DNA from: Chryseobacterium sp. KLBC 52
Lineage (GTDB): Bacteria; Bacteroidota; Bacteroidia; Flavobacteriales; Weeksellaceae
Direction: 5' to 3'
DNA length: 64,000 nt
NCBI RefSeq assembly: GCF_003347605.1
Contig: NZ_QDFZ01000017.1
Location: 1-64,000 of the forward strand
Part shown: piece by piece, positions 58,803-64,000 of the stretch
Layout: each line of letters starts with the position of its first letter
Numbering within the stretch: position 1 is the first letter of the stretch
Translations under genes and position numbers: made by a program
Notes under the pieces: model-generated
The model's input: only the letters and a program-made list of their open reading frames with translations
Databases searched by the model: none
Told to the model about the DNA's origin: nothing

Positions 58803-59987
58803 ATGCAAAAAATCCTTATAGTAGAAGACGAAAAAGCAATCTCGGGAGTACTTCACAGTATTCTTTCGGATGAACTCACCGATTATGAATTTGTTATTGC
58901 CGAAGATGGCCTTGAAGGTTACAAACAGGTAGAAAAAGAAGATTTCGCATTGGTGATTTCTGATATTAAAATGCCAAAGCTTTCAGGAACCGAGCTTTTG
59001 AAACAAAGTCTTGCCTTAAAACCAGAAACTACTTTTATCATGATCTCAGGACACGCAGACATCGATTCTGCTGTTTCCTGTTTGAAAGAGGGTGCATATG
59101 ATTTTATTTCCAAACCCATTGATATCAACAGACTTATTACAAGTGTAAAAAATGCATTGGTGAAAGAAACCCTGAAGAAAGAAAATAAGAATCTTCAGAC
59201 GGAAAATAAAACCTTAAAGAGAAAAGTAAGTAAGAAATACCAGATGATTGGTACTTCTCCTGCTCTGCAAAAGATTCAGGATATGATTGAAAAGGTAGCA
59301 GCTTCTGATGCGAGAGTTCTGATTACAGGACCCAACGGTGCGGGAAAAGAGCTGGTAGCTCATGCAATCCATAATCAGAGTGACCGTGCAAGAGGTCCTA
59401 TGGTGGAGGTCAACTGTGCTGCTATTCCTTCTGAACTTATTGAATCTGAACTTTTCGGACACGTAAAAGGATCTTTTACCGGGGCTATTAAAGATAAACA
59501 GGGAAAATTTGAGCAGGCTAATGGTGGTACGATCTTCCTGGATGAGATTGGAGATATGAGCCTTATTGCTCAGGCTAAGGTATTGAGAGCACTTCAGGAA
59601 AGCAAAGTTTCTCCTGTGGGAAGTGATAAAGAAATTAAAGTTGACGTAAGAGTAATTGCGGCAACCAATAAAAATATGCAGAAAGAAATTGAGGAAGGAA
59701 AATTCAGAGAAGACCTTTACCACAGACTTTCTGTTATTGAAATCTATGTTCCACCGTTGGATGAAAGAAAAGAGGATATCAAATTATTGGTTGAGCATTT
59801 TTCGGGTATGATTGCTGATGAGCATGGTACTGCTGCGAAAAAGTTTGATGATAAAGCTATTGATGCTTTAAAAGCACTTTCGTGGACTGGAAATATCAGG
59901 GAGTTAAGGAATGTTGTCGAGAGGCTGATTATTCTTGGTGGAAACACTGTTTCCGAAGGTGACGTTGCAAGTTTTGTAAGGAAATAA
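58803..59987 (+). CDS. NtrC-type sigma-54 activator without Fis domain
   Basis: A 394-residue response regulator. The receiver domain (about 1-120) has the acidic pocket and phosphorylation site D54 (ISDIKMP) and K104 (FISKPID). The AAA+ domain (about 145-375) has Walker A GPNGAGKE (176-183), the sigma-54-contact loop GSFTGA (223-228), Walker B GGTIFLDEIGD and the second region of homology REDLYHRLSV. The chain ends at GDVASFVRK, so the usual C-terminal Fis-type helix-turn-helix is missing. It could act from solution or depend on another protein for DNA binding. No cognate histidine kinase is adjacent. Confidence 0.93.
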   Translation: MQKILIVEDEKAISGVLHSILSDELTDYEFVIAEDGLEGYKQVEKEDFALVISDIKMPKLSGTELLKQSLALKPETTFIMISGHADIDSAVSCLKEGAYDFISKPIDINRLITSVKNALVKETLKKENKNLQTENKTLKRKVSKKYQMIGTSPALQKIQDMIEKVAASDARVLITGPNGAGKELVAHAIHNQSDRARGPMVEVNCAAIPSELIESELFGHVKGSFTGAIKDKQGKFEQANGGTIFLDEIGDMSLIAQAKVLRALQESKVSPVGSDKEIKVDVRVIAATNKNMQKEIEEGKFREDLYHRLSVIEIYVPPLDERKEDIKLLVEHFSGMIADEHGTAAKKFDDKAIDALKALSWTGNIRELRNVVERLIILGGNTVSEGDVASFVRK

Positions 59988-60010
59988 TACCTTATTATTT
60001 ACCATATTAT

Positions 60011-60047
60011 AAAAATTTGCAGTGTTACCACTGCAAATTTTTTTTTT
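60011..60047 (+). terminator. Terminator of the sigma-54 activator gene
   Basis: AAATTTGCAGTG/CACTGCAAATTT stem with a short loop and a T run on the plus strand. Confidence 0.85.
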
Positions 60048-60088
60048 GACCCTATTTGAATAATAAACTATATGAATCTTAAAATATT

Positions 60089-61450
60089 ATGAACTTTTTA
60101 AACAAAAATTATACAAAAGAATGCCTGACTTTGGCTCTGCCTGTAATGCTTACTCAGGTGGGGCAAGTTTCAGTAAACTTATTTGATAATATTATTGTCG
60201 GTAAATTGTTGGGTGCTGATGCCCTGGCATCAGTTTCATTGGGAAACGCTGTGTTTTTCTCCATATTTGTATTAGCACTGGGCTTTTCATTTGCGATCCC
60301 GCCATTGGTTTCGGAAGCGCATTCAAAACAGGATCACGCTACAATCAATTCTGTGTTCAGCCACGGTTTTATTATCAATATGTCGGTTGGGATTATCCTG
60401 ATGGTCATTCTCCTTTTAGGAATGCCGCTGCTCTATCATTCCGGACAACCCGCTAAGATTATTCCTGATACGGTAAGCTTTTTAAGCATCATGGTGATCA
60501 GTATGATTCCATTCATGGCATTTCAGACGCTTCGTGAAGTTTCTGAAGGTTTATCCTATACCATTGGAGTGACCAAAGCAACCATTATTGCCAATATCAT
60601 CAATATTGCCTTAAACTATGTCTTCATCAAAGGACTTTGGGGAATTCCGGCAATGGGTGTAAAAGGATCTGCACTGGCTACTCTGATTTCCAGAATTTTC
60701 ATGGTGGTTTTTCTTTATTTTGTTTTGGTGAAAGAAGAAAGAACAAGACGTTATATCAAAGATTTCTCTTTAAAAATTCAGGATTTCTCAAAGCAGATGT
60801 TTGATAAAATGGTGAGACTCGGATTACCTACAGCTTTACAGATGTTTTTTGAAGTAACCGCGTTTGCCGGAGCAGCATTTATCTGTGGACTGATTTCTGC
60901 TCACGATATTGCTTCTCACCAGATTGCTTTAAGCATGGCTTCATTTACCTTCAATTTATGTGTAGGATTCAGTGTTGCCTCTACGGTCATGATTGGTAGA
61001 AAACTGGGTGAACAGAATTTTGTGGAACTGAGAAAGGTAGGAATCAACAACCTGAAAATTGCCTTTATTTTTATGTGTATCTGCGGATTGGTATTTATTT
61101 TAGGCAGAAATATTCTTCCTACTTTCTTCACGAAAAAAGAAGAAGTAGAAGTTATTACCCTGGCTGCAAAACTGATGATCATCGCTGCTTTATTCCAACT
61201 TTCTGATGGAATTCAGGTAACCGCTTTGGGAATGCTGAGAGGGTTACAGGATGTGAAAATTCCTTCTATTTATACCTTCATTGCCTATTGGGTAATCACT
61301 ATTCCTCTAGGATATTTCTTCTGTGTTACTTTGGAAATGGGTGCATTCGGAATGTGGATCGCACTGGGGCTGGGATTAACAGTCTCCGCTGTTTTCCTGG
61401 TGAAACGATTCCTGAATATGTCTGCAAAAAGAATTAAGCAGAATTCATAA
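60089..61450 (+). CDS. MATE-family efflux transporter
   Basis: A 453-residue Na+- or H+-coupled multidrug exporter with about 12 helices in two halves. Family features include the N-terminal LTLALPVMLTQVGQVSVNLFDNIIVGKLLGADALASVSLGN and the matching second half from LGLPTALQMFFEVTAF, with AHDIASHQIALSMASFTFNLCVGFSVASTVMIGRKLGE. The frame starts with a conventional ATG. It is a single gene closed by a terminator. Confidence 0.94.
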   Translation: MNFLNKNYTKECLTLALPVMLTQVGQVSVNLFDNIIVGKLLGADALASVSLGNAVFFSIFVLALGFSFAIPPLVSEAHSKQDHATINSVFSHGFIINMSVGIILMVILLLGMPLLYHSGQPAKIIPDTVSFLSIMVISMIPFMAFQTLREVSEGLSYTIGVTKATIIANIINIALNYVFIKGLWGIPAMGVKGSALATLISRIFMVVFLYFVLVKEERTRRYIKDFSLKIQDFSKQMFDKMVRLGLPTALQMFFEVTAFAGAAFICGLISAHDIASHQIALSMASFTFNLCVGFSVASTVMIGRKLGEQNFVELRKVGINNLKIAFIFMCICGLVFILGRNILPTFFTKKEEVEVITLAAKLMIIAALFQLSDGIQVTALGMLRGLQDVKIPSIYTFIAYWVITIPLGYFFCVTLEMGAFGMWIALGLGLTVSAVFLVKRFLNMSAKRIKQNS

Positions 61451-61454
61451 AAGC

Positions 61455-61487
61455 AAAAAGCTGTTTCAATTTGATACAGCTTTTTTT
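61455..61487 (+). terminator. Terminator of the MATE gene
   Basis: AAAAGCTGT/ACAGCTTTT hairpin with an 11-base loop and seven T residues on the plus strand. Confidence 0.8.
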
Positions 61488-61614
61488 ATTCTTCTTAAAA
61501 CAGAACATTGAATTATGTCCTTTCTCACATCTACAGGATTATGTGTATTTTCTAAACACCAATAGCACAAATTAATTCACAAATAGACACAAGGTATTTA
61601 TTTTCATGTTCTAT

Positions 61615-62118
61615 TTAATCTATCCTCTTCCCTAAAATCTTCAGACTTCTTTCAACACCATCCAGAATGGCTACATTAGGAAGACTTCCCCAATCTTCAA
61701 ATCCAAAATGCCTGAATAGTTTTAAACTTGGCTCATTATGAAGGAAAATAAGCGCTACAAGGTTTTTTACTCCAAACTTTCCAGCGTTATCAATGCAATA
61801 CTGAAGAATGATTTTCCCATATCCTTTGCCTCTTGAGGTTTCATCCAGATAAATGCTCACTTCTACCGTACCACTGTAAGCTGCTCTTTCATGGAATGAA
61901 CTGAAGCTTACCCAACCAACGGTTTGCTTCTGGTCATCTTCAACTATCCAAAGAGGTCTTGTCTGAGAATTATGTTCTTCAAACCACTTTAACTTGCTTT
62001 CTACAGAGACTTCTTCCATATCTGCAGTGACCATTCTTGAAGCAATGGTTGAGTTGTAGATGGCTACGATTTTATTTAAATCTGCCAACTCAGCATTTCT
62101 GAATTTTAATTTTTCCAT
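61615..62118 (-). CDS. GNAT acetyltransferase, phosphinothricin-type
   Basis: A 167-residue GNAT enzyme like the phosphinothricin/methionine-sulfone acetyltransferase group: FRNAELADLNKIVAIYNSTIASRMVT at the start, WIVEDDQ, the acetyl-CoA loop DETSRGKGYGKIILQYCI, and LHNEPSLKLFRHFGFEDWGSLPNVA. It probably acetylates a small amine such as a toxic amino-acid analogue. The ATG at 62118 gives the best start. It is monocistronic. Confidence 0.9.
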   Translation of the reverse strand: MEKLKFRNAELADLNKIVAIYNSTIASRMVTADMEEVSVESKLKWFEEHNSQTRPLWIVEDDQKQTVGWVSFSSFHERAAYSGTVEVSIYLDETSRGKGYGKIILQYCIDNAGKFGVKNLVALIFLHNEPSLKLFRHFGFEDWGSLPNVAILDGVERSLKILGKRID

Positions 62119-62459
62119 GAATATTAGATTCAACTAATTCTAATACAAAAATACAAAATTTTAAAAACACCCCTGTAGATTTCATCTATTTTATCCAAAT
62201 TTTAATATTAAAACAGAAAAAACCCTTGAAATAACACCAACACTCAAATCTGTTTTAATGTTTTTGAATACGCAAAGGCGCAATAAGATTGAAAGCTAGA
62301 ATATTTTTAAGGCGCAACGATTTTACCTCGCATAAAATTAAATTCTGATCATTTTATTGCTCGAGAATTATGCTGATTAAGATCGCTAGTGAAAAATCTG
62401 CGCAATCTCCTCAATCTGCGGGAAAAATTACCCTAATTCCATTAGCATATTCAACAAAA
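62119..62459. other. Intergenic region with dispersed repeat
   Basis: No gene. The proximal part is AT-rich spacer that should hold the GNAT promoter. Bases 62268-62430 carry two GCGCAA stretches and the CTGCGCAATCTCC..AATCTGCGGG words of a dispersed repeat, also glimpsed at 32079. The rest shows nothing definite. Confidence 0.5.
62268..62430. repeat. GCGCAA/AATCTGCGGG dispersed repeat
   Basis: ACGCAAAGGCGCAA (62270-62283) and AAGGCGCAACGATTTTA form a loose direct repeat. The downstream AAAATCTGCGCAATCTCC and AATCTGCGGGAAAAATTA are the reverse complement style of 32079-32116. The whole composite looks like a known type of flavobacterial interspersed repeat. Confidence 0.55.
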
Positions 62460-63023
62460 TTATTTCAAATCTTTTAAAATTCTATTTAAACTTCTTACTG
62501 CAATTCCGAGATAGGCAGCCATATCTTCTTTGGAAATTTGAATATTTTGTTTAGACTGCATTTGAAGCAACTGTTTCAAAGTATGTTCTACCGTATAGAG
62601 TTGCTGATAGGATGCTCTGCTGGATGTATTAATAATCCGTTCTGCGAAAGACTCTAAAAGAAGATGGTTCAGCACAAGATCATTTTTAATCAAAGATTTA
62701 AAAGCAGGAATCTTTACAGCATATACGGTAACTTCCGAGAGTGCTTCAATGCTGCATAAGCAATTGATATTCTTGATAAGCTCCACTTCTCCTATTACCT
62801 CACCGCTTCCCAGAAATTCTACAATGTATTCTTTTCCATTCTCTTCCACGAAATAACATTTGACAATGCCTTCTTTAATCAGCATGACATGAGAAAGCTG
62901 ATGATCCTGTACCAGTATTCTATCCCCTGCAGAGAAAGGTTTTACTATAATATCATCACTATCATTCTGCTTTTTATACAGTTCATCCAGATAGTTTAAA
63001 AATGTCCGATTCGTTCTTAGCAT
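62460..63023 (-). CDS. Crp/Fnr-family transcriptional regulator
   Basis: A 187-residue regulator with an N-terminal cNMP-binding-type beta-roll (about 20-120; IIVKPFSAGDRILVQDHQLSHVMLIKEGIVKCYF and EYIVEFLGSGEVIGEVELI) and a short C-terminal HTH (QISKEDMAAYLGIAVRSLNRILKDLK). The ligand-binding arginine of Crp is not evident, so the effector is unknown. It is divergent from a HAD hydrolase gene. The ATG at 63023 is chosen; the longer frame uses a TTG. Confidence 0.85.
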   Translation of the reverse strand: MLRTNRTFLNYLDELYKKQNDSDDIIVKPFSAGDRILVQDHQLSHVMLIKEGIVKCYFVEENGKEYIVEFLGSGEVIGEVELIKNINCLCSIEALSEVTVYAVKIPAFKSLIKNDLVLNHLLLESFAERIINTSSRASYQQLYTVEHTLKQLLQMQSKQNIQISKEDMAAYLGIAVRSLNRILKDLK

Positions 63024-63099
63024 ATTCACCCGGGACAAATGTCCTTTTCTTATTGACTTTTTATATTGAATTTTGCGGACAGAAAATTACAAAACAAAA

Positions 63100-63789
63100 A
63101 TGAATAATCATATTACTACGATTGCCTTTGATGCAGATGACACGCTTTGGATCAACGAACCTTATTTTCAGGAAGCAGAAAAAGAATTCTGTATACTCCT
63201 TGAGAATTATCTTCCACAACATTCGGTATCACAGGAATTGTTTACAACAGAAATGCAGAATCTCCATCTGTATGGCTATGGAGTAAAAGGATTTATGCTG
63301 TGTATGATTGAAACCATCACTAGAGTTTCTAATAATACAGCTTCATTGGAATTAGTCAATAAAGCTATTATTCTTGGTCAGGAGCTTCTTCAGAAACCTA
63401 TAGAATTATTGGATGGAGTTACCGAAACTCTTGAAAGTTTAAAAGGAAAATACAGACTGGTTGTGGCCACAAAAGGCGATTTGCTAGATCAGGAACGTAA
63501 ACTGAAAAATTCAGGATTACAGGATTATTTTCATCATATTGAAATCATGAGTGACAAAAAAGAACACGACTACAAAAAGCTTTTGAAACATCTCGACTGC
63601 CAACCTGAAAACTTTCTGATGCTTGGAAATTCTATCAAATCTGATGTTCTGCCGGTATTAGAAATCGGTGGTTATGCTGCTCATATTCCTTATCATGTCA
63701 CCTGGAGTCATGAACAGCATGATGTAAACCTTGAACATCCTAATTTTATAGAGCTTAAAAGTATTGATGAGATTTTGAAGCATCTTTAA
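63100..63789 (+). CDS. HAD-family hydrolase
   Basis: A 229-residue HAD-superfamily phosphatase. Motif I is FDADDTLW with the catalytic Asp pair D11 and D13, motif II is near VVATKG, and motif IV/III is in MLGNSIKSDVLPVLEIGG. The cap domain lies between about 20 and 90. The substrate is unknown, probably a small phosphorylated metabolite. It is divergent from the Crp/Fnr regulator, which may control it. Confidence 0.92.
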   Translation: MNNHITTIAFDADDTLWINEPYFQEAEKEFCILLENYLPQHSVSQELFTTEMQNLHLYGYGVKGFMLCMIETITRVSNNTASLELVNKAIILGQELLQKPIELLDGVTETLESLKGKYRLVVATKGDLLDQERKLKNSGLQDYFHHIEIMSDKKEHDYKKLLKHLDCQPENFLMLGNSIKSDVLPVLEIGGYAAHIPYHVTWSHEQHDVNLEHPNFIELKSIDEILKHL

Positions 63790-63797
63790 TTTTTAAA

Positions 63798-63850
63798 ACC
63801 ATTAAGTTTTATTAAGAGGATAAGATCATTAAGATGAGCTTCGCTTTAAG
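63798..63850. repeat. ATTAAG-rich repeat after the HAD gene
   Basis: Several ATTAAG and TTAAG units in close order (CCATTAAG, TATTAAGAGG, CATTAAGATG), with GAGCTTCGCTTTAAG at the end. It has the style of the dispersed intergenic repeats elsewhere in the window. Confidence 0.4.
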
Positions 63851-63883
63851 TTTTAATACAACTTCCTTATTATATTTTTTAAT

Positions 63884-63919
63884 CAAAAAAAGAGACTGTT
63901 TATAGCAAACAGTCTCTTT
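63884..63919. terminator. Bidirectional terminator
   Basis: AAAAAAAGAGACTGTTT pairs with AAACAGTCTCTTTT. It separates the HAD gene from the partial convergent gene at the window's right edge. Confidence 0.8.
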
Positions 63920-63925
63920 TGTCAT

Positions 63926-64000
63926 TTATTTCTTCAAACACTTTTCAAGGAACTGATCCTGTTCCCATAAAAGGTGTAAGATATTTTCTTTGGCCTGATA
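63926..64000 (-). CDS. Partial CDS running off the right edge (C-terminus)
   Basis: The last 24 codons of a minus-strand gene, reading YQAKENILHLLWEQDQFLEKCLKK and a TAA at 63928-63926, just before a bidirectional terminator. The amphipathic helix is typical of a protein C-terminus, but it is too short to name the family. Confidence 0.6.
   Translation of the reverse strand, partial: YQAKENILHLLWEQDQFLEKCLKK

Overview
The window looks like chromosomal DNA of a Flavobacteriia member close to Chryseobacterium (Bacteroidetes, Weeksellaceae). The evidence is AT-rich sequence, -7 boxes of the TAnnTTTG type sometimes paired with an upstream TTTG, few Shine-Dalgarno sequences, a type IX secretion (T9SS) C-terminal sorting domain, a K+-dependent membrane pyrophosphatase fused to an OmpA domain, and typical flavobacterial protein families. 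No tRNA, rRNA, CRISPR array or prophage was recognised. The species call is inference from protein style; no database was searched.

Layout. 1-1389: a complete-looking IS3-family element whose left end coincides with the window edge. 1486-3771: a two-gene pectin module (PL10 pectate lyase and DUF4861 protein). 3978-10258: a tight operon of a small secreted Cys/His protein, a TonB-dependent receptor, two ABC-2/DUF3526 permeases and a NosF-like ATPase, which combines an outer-membrane importer-type receptor with an exporter-type ABC system. 10357-21832: photolyase and a run of regulator-effector pairs (MarR with a secreted protein, three AraC proteins, two MFS transporters, HD hydrolase, GNAT, SDR). 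21967-32059: SWI2/SNF2 helicase, T9SS cargo protein, thiolase with two TetR-type operators, GNAT-VOC fusion, endonuclease V, M28 peptidase, aminotransferase.

32197-43184: HppA-OmpA pyrophosphatase, secreted amidohydrolase, soluble pyrophosphatase, then minus-strand genes including a PhyH dioxygenase, FemAB-like acyltransferase, RadC, an L,D-transpeptidase-like lipoprotein and a LolD-like ATPase. 43476-46157: pyruvate dehydrogenase E2 and E1 alpha. 46475-46847: a decayed NIPSNAP pseudogene. 47008-49919: PAP2-like protein, BlaI-type regulator with a polylysine tail, DUF4153 protein. 49975-51221: tandem mannose-lectin protein resembling LlpA-type lectin bacteriocins in architecture, and an RRM protein.

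51589-56857: DUF6157 protein, thioesterase, an HMA-AraC regulator and a copper-type P1B ATPase with one HMA and four CPxC/CPM metal-binding repeats, then DUF72. 57153-63789: polysaccharide deacetylase, YggS, a sigma-54 activator lacking a Fis-type DNA-binding domain, MATE exporter, GNAT, Crp/Fnr regulator and HAD hydrolase. A partial minus-strand gene runs off the right edge. Several intergenic regions carry dispersed repeats (CTCAAAC-rich, CACAGAT/GCGCAA-type, a perfect 17-bp-arm palindrome).

The best candidates for something undescribed are the TonB/DUF3526 exporter operon, the secreted tandem lectin and the HMA-AraC/multi-domain copper ATPase pair.
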